A stretch of DNA of 64,000 bases from Tengunoibacter tsumagoiensis (GCF_003967535.1 NZ_BIFR01000001.1:3409001-3473000); one strand, 5' to 3'; positions 17,338-27,324 are shown, counted from the first letter of the stretch. Numbers and translations: made by a program. Notes: generated by a model not told the origin, from the sequence alone.

Positions 17338-19704
17338 ATGACCTTCAAAGAAACACCATCAGCACAACCGAACGTGCCAGTGGAAGCCGCGCAGAATGAT
17401 CTGACACGTAACACATCTCTCGCGCAGGTGCTTACAGAGGAACGTGCCAGCCCAACTCATGAAGATCAACCCTTTGCCAGACGCCTGGATCGCTCATTAC
17501 ATGATCAGAATATCCCACGAGCGTTGGGCCGCTTCGCCCCCTCCTGGCGTGCTTCGCGCTTAGAGATGTTTCAAGCTGAAGAGAATGATTATGGGAAAGA
17601 GTATAGTTTCCCTCATATGCGTTCTGCATTGCGCCAGGCCAAAGATTATGCCATTGAACATCAACCAGAACTACTCGCCCAGTTTAAAGCCAATGCAGAG
17701 GCTACTGGTGCAGTAGTCTATGAAGCGCGCACTATCGATGATCTGAATCGTTATGTCTATGAGCTCTGTCAGAGAAAAGGCATCAAACTGGTGGTCAAAT
17801 CAAAGACCATGGTCAGCGAAGAGACCGAGCTCAATCACTATTTAGAGGCACGCGGAATTACACCGATCGAGACCGACCTGGGAGAATGGATTGCCCAGTT
17901 GAACCATGAGCGGCCCTCACATATGGTGCTCCCGGTCATTCATAAAACCCGTCAACAGGTGGGTGAGACGCTTTCTAAAGCCACGGGACGCGAGATCTCT
18001 AAGGAGAACGTTGCAGAGCAGGTCGCAGTCGTCCGAACCGAGCATCGTAAATCGTTCCTCTCCGCTGGTCTGGGTATTAGTGGGGCGAATGCGTTGATTG
18101 CAGAGAGCGGAACTGTCATGATGATGACCAATGAAGGCAATGGCCGTCTGGTCACATCCTTGCCACCAGTGCATATCGTGCTGGCGGGCTACGATAAATT
18201 AATTGGCACCTATGCTGAGGCGATGAATCAGCTCCGTCTGGTAGCGCGCAGCGCTACGGGTCAGCATATTACCAGCTATAATACCTTTATTACAGGGCCA
18301 GCGACGCCCGAAAAAGAGATGCATATTATTCTGCTAGATAATGGTCGAAGCGAGATGCGGGCTGATCCTCGTTTTAAAGAGGCTCTGCGCTGTATCCGCT
18401 GTGCCGCATGTGCCAATATCTGCCCCGCCTATCAGGAGGTGGGAGGCCATTCCTTTGGGCATATTTACAGTGGAGCCATCGGTCTGGTTGTCACGCCTTT
18501 TCACCATGGGATTGAGGCAGCGGCGGGCCCACAGAGCCTCTGCGTGAGCTGTAATGCTTGCGAGACAGTCTGTCCCGTTGAGATACCACTCCCAAGTTTA
18601 ATTCTGGATGTACGCAGTCGAGCAACGGAAGCAAAGGGCCTTCCCTGGATCAAAAAGCTTATCTTTGGCACTATGGCGCGGCCACGCATCTTTGGTCTTC
18701 TGGCACGAGTTGGAAGCCTTGCACAGTGGCCCGTCACCCTGGGGAGCCGGTACGTGCGTGCGCGGAATATGCGCTGGTTGCGTGGCCTCCCGATAGCTGG
18801 CTATCTAGCGAATCTGGCTGAGTGGCGAAGCCTGCCTGCATTTGCTGTCCGTCCGCTGCGTGATCGTGTCAAAAAAGGGCCATCTGGTGCTCATCTGGCA
18901 ACACGCCCAAATGTAGAGCACACACTTGATCTCACTGTCTGCTATTTTGCAGGCTGTATGACTGATCGGCTCTATCCTGAGATGGGCGAGGCTGTCATCA
19001 AAGTACTGGAATCGATTGGTATTCGTGTGACCTTTCCGCAGCAACAAAATTGTTGTGGGCTTCCCGCCCTTAACTCTGGCGATCGCGCCCATGGGCTCAT
19101 TATGGCAAAGCAGACGATTACGATGCTGGAGCAGTCCTTACAGCAGCAACAGGCAGCGTATATCTTGAGCGCCTCCACCAGTTGTGTGGTTACAGTCGTA
19201 CAGGATTATCTACGACTTTTCGAGGATCTGGGTGAGACGGAGTGGCTCAAACGTGCACAGGCCATTAGTGAAAAAGTGTTGGACTTTGCCAGCTTTCTCG
19301 ATAAAGTTGTCTTTGCCAGCGGTGTTGCATTGCCGGTTCGGAAGGTTGGGCCCGAGAACCAGACGACTGTGACCTATCACGACTCCTGCCAATCTTGTAA
19401 CTGCCTGGGTCTGCGGAAAGAGGCTCGCTATGTTATTCAAGATCTCTTAGGGCTGGAGTTTCGTGAGATGCCACAGTCAGATGTCTGTTGTGGCTTTGGC
19501 GGTTCAACGTCGATTGAGACTCCAGCGATTGCACGACGGATGTTGGATAAGAAACTACAAAACGCTGAAAGCACCGGGGCAGCAATTCTTGTCTCCGATA
19601 ACCCGGGCTGCTTAATGCATCTCCGCGGTGGCGTCGATGCCAGTGGTAAAACCATTCGCGTCCTTCATCTGGCACAACTGCTTGCAGAGCAACTCGCAGA
19701 ATAA
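17338..19704 (+). CDS. Fused LutB-LutA iron-sulfur lactate oxidase component
   Basis: 788 residues joining two proteins that are separate in Bacillus LutABC. Residues about 80-330 are a LUD domain (SKTMVSEETELNHYLE, LIAESGTVMMMTNEGNGRL). Then come two [4Fe-4S] motifs: Cys352-355-358-362 (CIRCAACANICP) and Cys402-405-408-412 (CVSCNACETVCP). Residues about 525-788 are LutA-like with two CCG modules, CYFAGCMTD...NCCGLP (Cys572-573) and YHDSCQSCNCLG...VCCGFGG (Cys717-718). All cluster ligands are intact. A leader of about 80 residues precedes the LUD part. ATG 17338 follows GAGGAGAG. The fusion fixes LutA:LutB at one to one. Confidence 0.93.
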   Translation: MTFKETPSAQPNVPVEAAQNDLTRNTSLAQVLTEERASPTHEDQPFARRLDRSLHDQNIPRALGRFAPSWRASRLEMFQAEENDYGKEYSFPHMRSALRQAKDYAIEHQPELLAQFKANAEATGAVVYEARTIDDLNRYVYELCQRKGIKLVVKSKTMVSEETELNHYLEARGITPIETDLGEWIAQLNHERPSHMVLPVIHKTRQQVGETLSKATGREISKENVAEQVAVVRTEHRKSFLSAGLGISGANALIAESGTVMMMTNEGNGRLVTSLPPVHIVLAGYDKLIGTYAEAMNQLRLVARSATGQHITSYNTFITGPATPEKEMHIILLDNGRSEMRADPRFKEALRCIRCAACANICPAYQEVGGHSFGHIYSGAIGLVVTPFHHGIEAAAGPQSLCVSCNACETVCPVEIPLPSLILDVRSRATEAKGLPWIKKLIFGTMARPRIFGLLARVGSLAQWPVTLGSRYVRARNMRWLRGLPIAGYLANLAEWRSLPAFAVRPLRDRVKKGPSGAHLATRPNVEHTLDLTVCYFAGCMTDRLYPEMGEAVIKVLESIGIRVTFPQQQNCCGLPALNSGDRAHGLIMAKQTITMLEQSLQQQQAAYILSASTSCVVTVVQDYLRLFEDLGETEWLKRAQAISEKVLDFASFLDKVVFASGVALPVRKVGPENQTTVTYHDSCQSCNCLGLRKEARYVIQDLLGLEFREMPQSDVCCGFGGSTSIETPAIARRMLDKKLQNAESTGAAILVSDNPGCLMHLRGGVDASGKTIRVLHLAQLLAEQLAE

Positions 19705-19735
19705 CGTGACATTGTAGCAGTGTTTGAGGGGAGCC

Positions 19736-19776
19736 AGGTGATCTGGATTGGCGTGATTCCCTGATCCAGATCACCT
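19736..19776. terminator. Bidirectional terminator hairpin
   Basis: Perfect 13-bp arms AGGTGATCTGGAT / ATCCAGATCACCT between convergent lutBA and the DUF899 gene. Confidence 0.75.
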
Positions 19777-19802
19777 TGCTGACCTCACGCATGTTCTCCA
19801 GA

Positions 19803-20591
19803 TTACGGCTGGTGCGGGCCGTCGTTTGCGTCAGTGCCGAGGTCGTCGGAGTAGCCAGCTGCCAGCCGGGACCATTGGGGCGTAGGTCGTCCATCTGTGC
19901 GAAACGCTTCGCAGCCAACGCTTCCCCAGTGTTGCGGCCAGCCCTCGGGCGAGTCCTCCCAGGTTTCCTGTCGACCGTACACAGTCATGTCTAACAGTCC
20001 GTACGATGGTGCCATTACTTCATTGCCACGGCCCGTGGTCCAGTAGGTCTCGAAGACCCTGTCACCGTCTCGGAGATAGCTGACCAGGATACCGAAATGC
20101 CGGTCTGCGATCAGCGCGCCCTCAGATTCCTGCGGCACCGAGTACCAGGGAACGTTCCAGCCCATAAAGTCGCGATAACGCGAGCTCTCCTTGTACGGAC
20201 CTTCACAGAAAGTGGCGTAGGTAACGTCGCGGGAATGCAGATAGGACAGTTCACGAACCTGGCTATTGGAGAAGGTGCAGCCCTCGCACTGAGCGCTGGC
20301 AGGTTGACCAGTATGCCACATGTGAAAATAAGCGATGAGAAGCCGTCTGCCCTCAAAGACCTCCAGCAGCGTGACCGGCCCATGCGGGCCAAGAAGCTGG
20401 GTTTTGGGGTCCACCTCTACCATCGGCAGACGTCTACGCGCCGCCGCAATCGCATCCCCTTCACGGGTGTGCGCCTTTTCTCGAGCGAGCAGTTTGTGTC
20501 GCTCCTTCTGCCAGGTAGCCCGGTCGACCACTGGAGGCAACGCAGAGGTGTCACTGTTGGTCGTAGAATACTGATGATCAGGTGTATTCAT
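19803..20591 (-). CDS. DUF899-family thioredoxin-like protein
   Basis: 262 residues. Seen: the DUF899 pattern, with VDRATWQKERHKLLAREKAHTREGD, RRRLPMVEVD, LLEVFEGRRLLIAYFHMW, CEGCTFSNSQV (a CxxC pair where thioredoxins have theirs), FMGWNVPWYSVP and a C-terminal GLLDMTVYGRQE. Function of the family is not established; the fold suggests a redox or dithiol role. No signal peptide. GC is clearly higher than neighbours: 39 of the 60 bases at 19861-19920 are G or C, against 29 of 60 in a pgi sample at 32041-32100. This suggests acquisition from a GC-rich donor such as an actinobacterium. Confidence 0.85.
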   Translation of the reverse strand: MNTPDHQYSTTNSDTSALPPVVDRATWQKERHKLLAREKAHTREGDAIAAARRRLPMVEVDPKTQLLGPHGPVTLLEVFEGRRLLIAYFHMWHTGQPASAQCEGCTFSNSQVRELSYLHSRDVTYATFCEGPYKESSRYRDFMGWNVPWYSVPQESEGALIADRHFGILVSYLRDGDRVFETYWTTGRGNEVMAPSYGLLDMTVYGRQETWEDSPEGWPQHWGSVGCEAFRTDGRPTPQWSRLAAGYSDDLGTDANDGPHQP

Positions 20592-20673
20592 CGCAACATA
20601 TCTCCTTTTTACATTCAGGATAATTTATAGTAAAATAAAGGATCTTCTTACCCTTTTGCATGTCTATCTATTC

Positions 20674-20793
20674 TCATTGCACAACAAGAAAATGGTTATT
20701 GACCCACTCGTCCCCGGTCTCGAAGAAGATGCCAGGAGTGGCCTTCTTCTCGTCGTATGAATTATGATAATCTACAATCTGTAGTGGACGTCA
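20674..20793 (-). pseudogene. Possible GC-rich gene-end remnant
   Basis: Within the 255 bp between the DUF899 and lactonase genes, a minus-strand frame of about 38 codons ends at the TGA 20676-20674 and contains SYDEKKATPGIFFETGDEW. The stretch 20701-20760 is GC-rich like the DUF899 gene and unlike ordinary spacers here. No start codon with ribosome site is seen and I do not recognise the family. It looks like the last part of a gene brought in with the DUF899 gene. Confidence 0.3.
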
Positions 20794-20846
20794 TGAAGAA
20801 TGAAGTACAAATTGTGTAAAACAGAACGTGCGAAAGGGATTATTCG

Positions 20847-21932
20847 ATGGTAAAAAACGGGCAGCTGCTTCTTTATATTGGAAGCTATGCTGGAAAAGAT
20901 GAACATGGGCTCTATGTGACCACACTGGATCGTCAGACGGCGCAGATTACGCTTGTGGAGTCAGTCTGCAAAATCGTCAATCCATCCTACCTTGCCATTG
21001 ATCCACAGAGGCATCATCTTTATGCGGTAAGTGAAACCTGGGAGTTTGAGGGACAGACTGGTGGGGGAGTCTACTCGTTTGCCATTGATCCTGCGCAGGG
21101 AACGCTTACGCCAATCAATGCTCAGGCAACGTTGGGAGCTGACCCCTGTTTCCTCTCTGTTAATCAGAGTGGCTCGTTGCTGCTTCTCAACAATTATAGT
21201 GGTAGCTCAGTCGCAACCTATCCTCTGAACATCAACGGAGAGATCGGAGCTATGGCAGAATTTATTCAATATAGTGGCAAGAGCCTGAATCCGGATCGGC
21301 AGACTGCACCTCATCCCCATTCAATTAATCTCGATCCCAGTGGTGCTTATGCGTTTGTCTGCGATCTGGGGCGAGATATCGTGAGCATCTATCAGGTGGA
21401 TAATGTTACCCACAAGCTCACATTAAAAAATGAACACAAAGTTCTACCAGGCTCTGGTCCCCGTCATCTGGCATTCTCAGCTAATGGTTCCCTGGTCTAC
21501 ATCATTAATGAACTGACCTCAACCATTGCAGTGTATACATTTGATCGAGCCCGGGTATCACTACAGCAACAGCAGATCATCTCAACGCTTCCACAGGAAT
21601 TTCATGGTACAAGTACCGCTGCCGATATTCATCTTGCGCCTTCAGGAAAATTCTTATATGCGTCGAACCGTGGGGATGATAGCATCGCAGTCTATGCTGT
21701 TCTAGCCGATACAGGATTGCTTGAACTCGTTGAGCATGTACCTACGGAGGGGAAGACCCCACGCAATTTTGTGATCACCCCCGATGGAACATTTCTCCTG
21801 GTTGCCAATCAAGACTCCAACTCGATCGTCACTTTTGCGCTTGATCCACAAAGTGGACGTTTAAAAGCAACGGGAGAGACCTTTCAACTGCAGCATCCCG
21901 TCTGCCTGAAAATTATTGACAGCCTGAGCTAA
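20847..21932 (+). CDS. Lactonase family protein (6-phosphogluconolactonase-type beta-propeller)
   Basis: 361 residues of the seven-bladed propeller lactonase family, whose E. coli member Pgl hydrolyses 6-phosphogluconolactone. Seen: LLYIGSYAGKDEHGLYVTTLD, NPSYLAIDPQRHHLYAVSE, DPCFLSVNQSGSLLLLNNYSG, PHPHSINLDPSGAYAFVCDLG, GSGPRHLAFSANGSLVYIINEL and KTPRNFVITPDGTFLLVANQDS, i.e. repeated blade sequences ending in P+G. ATG 20847 follows GAAAGGGAT. No signal peptide. The real substrate could be another sugar lactone; the window's sugar dehydrogenases would produce such lactones. Confidence 0.9.
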   Translation: MVKNGQLLLYIGSYAGKDEHGLYVTTLDRQTAQITLVESVCKIVNPSYLAIDPQRHHLYAVSETWEFEGQTGGGVYSFAIDPAQGTLTPINAQATLGADPCFLSVNQSGSLLLLNNYSGSSVATYPLNINGEIGAMAEFIQYSGKSLNPDRQTAPHPHSINLDPSGAYAFVCDLGRDIVSIYQVDNVTHKLTLKNEHKVLPGSGPRHLAFSANGSLVYIINELTSTIAVYTFDRARVSLQQQQIISTLPQEFHGTSTAADIHLAPSGKFLYASNRGDDSIAVYAVLADTGLLELVEHVPTEGKTPRNFVITPDGTFLLVANQDSNSIVTFALDPQSGRLKATGETFQLQHPVCLKIIDSLS

Positions 21933-21953
21933 ATCCTTGTCTGGAGCACGCAT

Positions 21954-21998
21954 GAGAGGCACTTTCCTTACCTTTACCCTGTAAAGAAAATGCCTCTC
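21954..21998. terminator. Bidirectional terminator hairpin
   Basis: 18-bp arms GAGAGGCACTTTCCTTAC / GTAAAGAAAATGCCTCTC (two G-U pairs) between convergent genes. Confidence 0.75.
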
Positions 21999-22016
21999 GT
22001 GTGCTAGAGCGTTACG

Positions 22017-25000
22017 TTAATTATGAATACGAACATCATCGACATAGCCGCGATAGCCACCAGTATTTGCTGATTGATCATAGCCCAGATCCACGCGTAG
22101 GATCGTCAGCCCATTATTATGGGCACCGAGAGAAATGATCACATGATTCCAGCTATCGAGGGTCAGTTTATTGCATTGGGAGGCCGGGTGGGCCCGATTG
22201 CCGTTCTGATCCACGGCACCGGAGTCGCGTAGATCCGTCCCATTAGAGAAGACAAGATCAAGCGAGACACAGGTACTATTCGTGCCTGCAACCAGCGGTG
22301 TTGTAGCAGTACTTTGAGGATAGATCCAGTATTCCAATGTTGTGTTGGAGCTAACCGTAATACTTTGTGTGCTCAGGTCAAACATCCGCATATATGCATA
22401 AGAGCCGCTTGCGCTGTTATCATTTCCTGAATACATCAATGCACTACTGCCTGTATGAGCTCTCTCAGTATTTGGATGCGCCTCAGGTCCTGTGAGATTA
22501 CAGCAGATGCCAACGATATTACTGCTACCTCCTGCTGGATATCCCAGGTTATCAACAGTATTTAGCCAGGTGGGTTGAGGATCGCTGCCCTCAAAACCAC
22601 TACTAAAGAGGGTTGTCCCCCCTGATGAACCACCTGAGAGGATTTCAATTCCATCTACCTTTGCATTATCAGTAACTGTACTAAACTGGAGCGTGATCTG
22701 TCCGGTGCTCGTCGCAGTAGCCGAATACGTCTGCACAACCGCCTTATTTGCAGCCCCCGCAGTGGCAAAGATATCAAAATTAGTGAGTACCTGCACACCA
22801 TTGATGGAGACATTGAAGACCCGTTTCCCTGCGCTGTTCCAGTAGAGTTCAGCAAAATGCATGCGTACAGTATAGCTGGCATTCGCAGTCAGATTCGGAA
22901 TAGTATAGGTGAAGTTGCCATAGCGTTCCGACTGATAGACTGCCTGAGGAGCAGGGGTACTACTGCCACTGGTATCAATACTGGCGGTACTGGTATACGT
23001 GTTGCCGCCACTAAAGTCAGTATCAGCTACAAACGAACCAGCAGCAGGGCCACCGGCATTGATTGCCATGTTTCCTGTTGGCATCGGTGTCGGTGTTGGC
23101 GTGGGTGTTGGCGTGGGTGTCGGCGTTCCCTGACCTTGCAATTGGCCGATGCCAAAGAGGCTGGGATTGGTATAGTCATTATCGACGGTGGAGTTCCAGA
23201 AGAGTTTCGCTTTTGTCGTCCCCGTAGTATTCTGCTGTACGTCAAGATCCAGCCCAATGGTTGTACCAGTGGATACCGAGACCCCCAATGTCGACCAGGG
23301 GATTTTGGCCTCCATCTGATAGCCTCCTGCCACAGGAGCATTCGCAAACCCAATACCTGCTGTATTACTGCCTGGTTGGCCTCCATTGTATTGCGAGACA
23401 GTGGTCGAGTTTGATGGGAACACATACTGCATATCGAGGTGGTCATAACTGGTTCCACTATCGTGATTAGGATCAAGATAGAGCTCTACGGCATCTGGAT
23501 GTGAGGAATAGGTAGCATCCTGCACCTGCACCAGAATATACAGATTGGCGCTATCCCATCCGGTCTGGAATGAGGCAGAGAAGCCAGAGGGTGAACCAAT
23601 CGCATGCGTAATTGGATAACCAGTTGCACTGCTCCAGAGCGCATCAGTGGCGTTGCCATCGATAGTGGGCGCGGTCACAGCGGAAGCAATCAACGCATTC
23701 TGGGTTGGGACAGGAGTTGGGCCGGGAGTTGGTGTAAAGCTCCCGTCGGATAGAGTGAGACTAGAGAGAACAGTATCAGTAGAGCTCAGCCCACGGATTG
23801 AGACGCCATTCAGCCCCGCATTTAAGGTGATGCTATTCAACGTCACATTGGTGATCTGGTCGCTCGTCTGTGGGATAGTGAGCACCTGTACTGGCGTATT
23901 GTTCACAAGCACCTGAAGCGTGTTGGCATTTGTTCCCGTTTGCATGGTCAGTACAGCACTATAGGTCCCGCCAGATGGACTATTAACAAGCGTATCCACT
24001 CGATTGCCTGTAACAAAGGCTCCGGAGTTCAGTGCGACGACTGCCGGAAGCAGCGTGCCGTTTGTTGGGGCAGCCTCCGAAGACTGATTTATTTGTTGAA
24101 TGGCCAGCAGTTTGGGAGCGCTATCGAGGACTGTTGGCCTGGCCACCCCATACTGGTAGCTAGACGAATCGAAGTAGACAAGCAGATCACCACCAGCCTG
24201 GCTAAATTTGGTCTGAGTGAGCTCCTCCATCTGTTGTGCACGTGGATCAATATTCGCCTGGTATTGGACGCTGTTAATCGCATCACCACCGATCTGGAAG
24301 CCACCTTCATAGGCAATATCCTGCTGAAGACCATAGGCATGGATAAAAACGGCATCTTTGCTGATCGTCCCTGGTACAACCCCGTCATCGTAGCCAGAGT
24401 TATAGATATCATCCACAGTGCTGGCTGTAGGATTCTTGACGCTACTATATGCGGCTCCTCCACCACCCCATAAGAAGTAGCTAACGGGATGGGGATTTGA
24501 GACATGTTGAATGCCATCAGCGTTGTTATAATAATTATCGAGGAAAGAGAGCCCCTGATGAGCGGTGTCCTGTGCGTTGCCATATTGCCACTCAAAGATC
24601 GGGCGAATCTCAGCGCTGGTATTTGGTGGCATGGCTGCATCGCCAAAGACACTGCGGAAGATCGTACTGATGTCATGGATGCGTTTAGCGATCCGTCGCC
24701 ATCCCCATTGATAAGAACCTGTTTCACCATCATAATTCAGGGGCGAACCACCTGCATTGACCTCCGCCACCGCTGAATTATAATTATCATGCATCTGTTG
24801 GAAGGAACCATTCCAGACCTCATTGCTATACTCCACATACAGATGTAAAGTACTCTTCAATGGAGCATGTGCTGGATTGCTCTGTGGACTGGTATAGACA
24901 TTCCCGTTTGCATCGCTGCCATATTTGATCAGGTTCGCCAGATTGGTGATATAGTCATCCGTTGCATTTACCGGAACATTGAGATAGCCATCTCTATTTG

Positions 25001-25796
25001 TCTCATTGCAGAGCTGAATGGCATACTCCCAGGCAGCTCTGTCTCCTTGTCTCGCCTGGGGAAGGACACGATCGGACCAGTTGACCTGGGGATTGCCATT
25101 CGTTCCGGTGAAATCCATGAATCGAATAACTTGAAAGTTCTTGACAAAGTTTTCAATAGCATTCGTAAAGACCGTCCCGAAGCTATAACTTGTGGTGGAG
25201 CCTTCAGCGATTGGGCGCATCAGCTCAATGTTTGTGACGCCAGTATTCGTTGCGCTACTAGCTGTGCGTTGCGTATTGGTAAAGATCAAGCGTGGCGAGC
25301 TATCCCCTTGCAATATAACGTCAGCCGTTGTGACATTGGTGGAAGGATTATAGGTCTGATTCGCAAACGAACCAGTTTGCAGTCCCAGACCAAGCGTGGC
25401 AATTCCATTAAACCGGAGCTTATAGGTGCCACTTGTATGGATGACAAAGGATCCATCCCACAAGAAATCTTGAAAATCGCTTAATGGCCAGCCATTCGCA
25501 TCCACTGAAGGGGGGCTACTCTGATTAGGGGCGGCCTCATAACGTGGCGTCTTAAACACATCTGCGAATGGGATATCCGAATCAGAATCATTGACTCCAT
25601 TGAGGTTAATACCAACAAAAGGAGGCTGAGAAGCCGCCACCGCATGATGGTTAGAGGTGGCCATGAGCAGGCTGGCACCTCCAACCAGTAACGTGAGCAC
25701 AAAACAAAGTGAGAGGCTCAATCGCATCACCGTATGGCGTATGGAGGGGGCATGAGGATGCTGCTGTCGTTGCAGACCGTTAGGATCGTTAACCAT
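22017..25796 (-). CDS. Large secreted multi-module carbohydrate-active protein with CBM9-like and malectin domains
   Basis: 1259 residues from ATG 25796 (AAAGGAG 7 bases upstream). Order: signal peptide about 24-55 (LSLSLCFVLTLLVGGASLL); a large domain about 60-570 shared with the protein at 47609; a beta module about 580-685; short P-rich linker at 687-697; CBM9-like module about 700-885 (PTIDGNATDALWSSA, YILVQVQDATY); TP repeat linker 887-905; malectin domain about 906-1052 (NAGGPAAGSFVAD, YTVRMHFAELYW); and a C-terminal jelly-roll module about 1055-1259. In the large domain, Glu326 in YVEYSNEVWN and Glu497 in IAYEGGFQ look like an acid/base and nucleophile pair of a clan GH-A hydrolase. 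That is inference; the family is not one I can name. Confidence 0.85.
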   Translation of the reverse strand: MVNDPNGLQRQQHPHAPSIRHTVMRLSLSLCFVLTLLVGGASLLMATSNHHAVAASQPPFVGINLNGVNDSDSDIPFADVFKTPRYEAAPNQSSPPSVDANGWPLSDFQDFLWDGSFVIHTSGTYKLRFNGIATLGLGLQTGSFANQTYNPSTNVTTADVILQGDSSPRLIFTNTQRTASSATNTGVTNIELMRPIAEGSTTSYSFGTVFTNAIENFVKNFQVIRFMDFTGTNGNPQVNWSDRVLPQARQGDRAAWEYAIQLCNETNRDGYLNVPVNATDDYITNLANLIKYGSDANGNVYTSPQSNPAHAPLKSTLHLYVEYSNEVWNGSFQQMHDNYNSAVAEVNAGGSPLNYDGETGSYQWGWRRIAKRIHDISTIFRSVFGDAAMPPNTSAEIRPIFEWQYGNAQDTAHQGLSFLDNYYNNADGIQHVSNPHPVSYFLWGGGGAAYSSVKNPTASTVDDIYNSGYDDGVVPGTISKDAVFIHAYGLQQDIAYEGGFQIGGDAINSVQYQANIDPRAQQMEELTQTKFSQAGGDLLVYFDSSSYQYGVARPTVLDSAPKLLAIQQINQSSEAAPTNGTLLPAVVALNSGAFVTGNRVDTLVNSPSGGTYSAVLTMQTGTNANTLQVLVNNTPVQVLTIPQTSDQITNVTLNSITLNAGLNGVSIRGLSSTDTVLSSLTLSDGSFTPTPGPTPVPTQNALIASAVTAPTIDGNATDALWSSATGYPITHAIGSPSGFSASFQTGWDSANLYILVQVQDATYSSHPDAVELYLDPNHDSGTSYDHLDMQYVFPSNSTTVSQYNGGQPGSNTAGIGFANAPVAGGYQMEAKIPWSTLGVSVSTGTTIGLDLDVQQNTTGTTKAKLFWNSTVDNDYTNPSLFGIGQLQGQGTPTPTPTPTPTPTPMPTGNMAINAGGPAAGSFVADTDFSGGNTYTSTASIDTSGSSTPAPQAVYQSERYGNFTYTIPNLTANASYTVRMHFAELYWNSAGKRVFNVSINGVQVLTNFDIFATAGAANKAVVQTYSATATSTGQITLQFSTVTDNAKVDGIEILSGGSSGGTTLFSSGFEGSDPQPTWLNTVDNLGYPAGGSSNIVGICCNLTGPEAHPNTERAHTGSSALMYSGNDNSASGSYAYMRMFDLSTQSITVSSNTTLEYWIYPQSTATTPLVAGTNSTCVSLDLVFSNGTDLRDSGAVDQNGNRAHPASQCNKLTLDSWNHVIISLGAHNNGLTILRVDLGYDQSANTGGYRGYVDDVRIHN

Positions 25797-26037
25797 TTGT
25801 ATCTCCTTTGATGCAACATGTAAAAAGGACATCCTGATGAGCATACGTATGTATGCCAGATATCACTGAGGAAATTCGTGCTGTCAGGTCTCCGGGTCTG
25901 TATTTGTGCGTTCATGTGAACAGAATGCTGTCCACACAACACCATGAGATAAGGTAAGATCTTGCTACATCTTCCCTCCTTTCTGAGCAAATGAGTATTC
26001 CTTATGAGTAGATCAGATTCTATCGAGAGAGAAACTA
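25797..26037. promoter_or_regulatory. Upstream region with GCATAC palindrome
   Basis: 241 bp between the large secreted protein and the regulator gene, both on the minus strand. It holds the palindrome GCATACGTATGTATGC (25839-25854), about 45 bases upstream of the start codon. The adjacent GntR/LacI-type regulator is a natural candidate to bind it; a second copy was not found in the window. Confidence 0.4.
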
Positions 26038-27129
26038 TCAGATACGTTCACGGAAGCGCGGGGAAATTCTGACTGGGGAGAGAGCGGGAGTTTGCCCCAT
26101 CATCAGAGTATCTAACAGCGTGAACATGGCCTGGACAGTCTCTGTGGGATCAAATTCTAAGACGGTAATACCTGGTAGGGCGGTGAATAACAACATTGAA
26201 TTAAGGTTGGAGTGGGTTACTATTGTCACATCCTGACCTGTGTGAATGCCCAGTACCTGAAAAGCCGCCAGGACACCATCTGTCATCATATCGTCCAGAA
26301 GAATAATCCCATCGGGATGTGGTTTTTTGGTCTGACCAAAGACCTCCATTGCCATCTGGTAGCCTTGCTCCTGGAGCGTTGGGCGTTCATGCCCGATCCT
26401 GAGTTGTACCGAATCAAAGATAAGTCCTTGATTCGCCTGAATGCCATCCAGTTGTTCAACCAGATCGGGGTCATTTTCTCCGTAAGAGCTATGCAACCAG
26501 AATTCCAGCGAACGGCAGTTTTGCTGAGCCATCGATCGTATGGCCATCCGCACAAACTGGAGTTGGTCAAGGGCAACGACCCAGGGGCAGCCACCAGCAA
26601 ATGCTACACAGGGAACGCCCTGATCCAGGATCCATTCATTCTCTTGTACTGAGAGGCCAATGGTAAGGACGCCCTGAAATCGTTGGGCCAGGATCATTTG
26701 CTGACACTCTTCAGGTAATTCAATCTGCGTCTCCCCCTGGAAGGCTCCATAGAAACTGTGCAAGAGATTTCCTTGCATTTCCCGCTTACGTGCTTCTTGC
26801 GCAAACAAGCCCCAGAGCATACCCCAGAAAGGGGAGGCCCCACGGGCCATAAAAAGCGTCGAATTCAGCACGATTCCAATGTTCTTGCGGTGAATGTAGG
26901 GAGAGACAAAGATGCCTTTGCTATGTTGCCGATAAAGAACCTGCTGGCTTTCCAGCTGCTTGAGAACTTCGGTGAGGGTGACGCGACTTGTGCTCAAGAG
27001 AAGGCAGAGTTCATCGACTGTTGGCAAGCGGGTATTTGGCCCCTGTGCACTCGCTATCTCACGCAGGCGCGTGCACAGGTGTTCTATTTTGCTATCTGAC
27101 CGTACCAGTCGTGGTACTCTCATCACCAT
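26038..27129 (-). CDS. GntR-type HTH regulator with LacI-like sugar-binding domain
   Basis: 363 residues. Residues about 10-75 form a winged helix of GntR type (LREIASAQGPNTRLPTVDEL, SRVTLTEVLKQLESQQVLYR, then HSKGIFVSP). The remainder is a periplasmic-binding-protein-like sensor as in LacI/AraR: IGIVLNSTLF, QGVLTIGLSVQE, VPCVAFAGGCPWV, PDGIILLDDMMTDGVLAAF, VTIVTHSN. This is the AraR-like arrangement, usually a repressor released by a sugar. ATG 27129 follows GGAAGAAAG. It lies directly upstream of the large secreted carbohydrate-binding protein on the same strand and probably controls it. The ligand is unknown. Confidence 0.88.
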   Translation of the reverse strand: MVMRVPRLVRSDSKIEHLCTRLREIASAQGPNTRLPTVDELCLLLSTSRVTLTEVLKQLESQQVLYRQHSKGIFVSPYIHRKNIGIVLNSTLFMARGASPFWGMLWGLFAQEARKREMQGNLLHSFYGAFQGETQIELPEECQQMILAQRFQGVLTIGLSVQENEWILDQGVPCVAFAGGCPWVVALDQLQFVRMAIRSMAQQNCRSLEFWLHSSYGENDPDLVEQLDGIQANQGLIFDSVQLRIGHERPTLQEQGYQMAMEVFGQTKKPHPDGIILLDDMMTDGVLAAFQVLGIHTGQDVTIVTHSNLNSMLLFTALPGITVLEFDPTETVQAMFTLLDTLMMGQTPALSPVRISPRFRERI

Positions 27130-27324
27130 TGATCACTTTCTTCCGTAGAAAGAGTTTCCTATGAATGCGTTCATTAGACTAGGATAATATTTAATGAATG
27201 CCAGGATTCAACACTTTCCGTAGTATTATTCTATACTAATAACTATAATCTGAACAAGGTTGCTTGTCAAGTCTCTAGGAGAAGCAGGAATGAAATATGA
27301 AACCTTGAAGCCGCGTTATAGTTT

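Noticed and set aside
22857..23414. Long frames antisense to the large secreted proteins
   Set aside because: They are shadows of repetitive, Ser/Thr-rich coding sequence and lack starts with ribosome sites.
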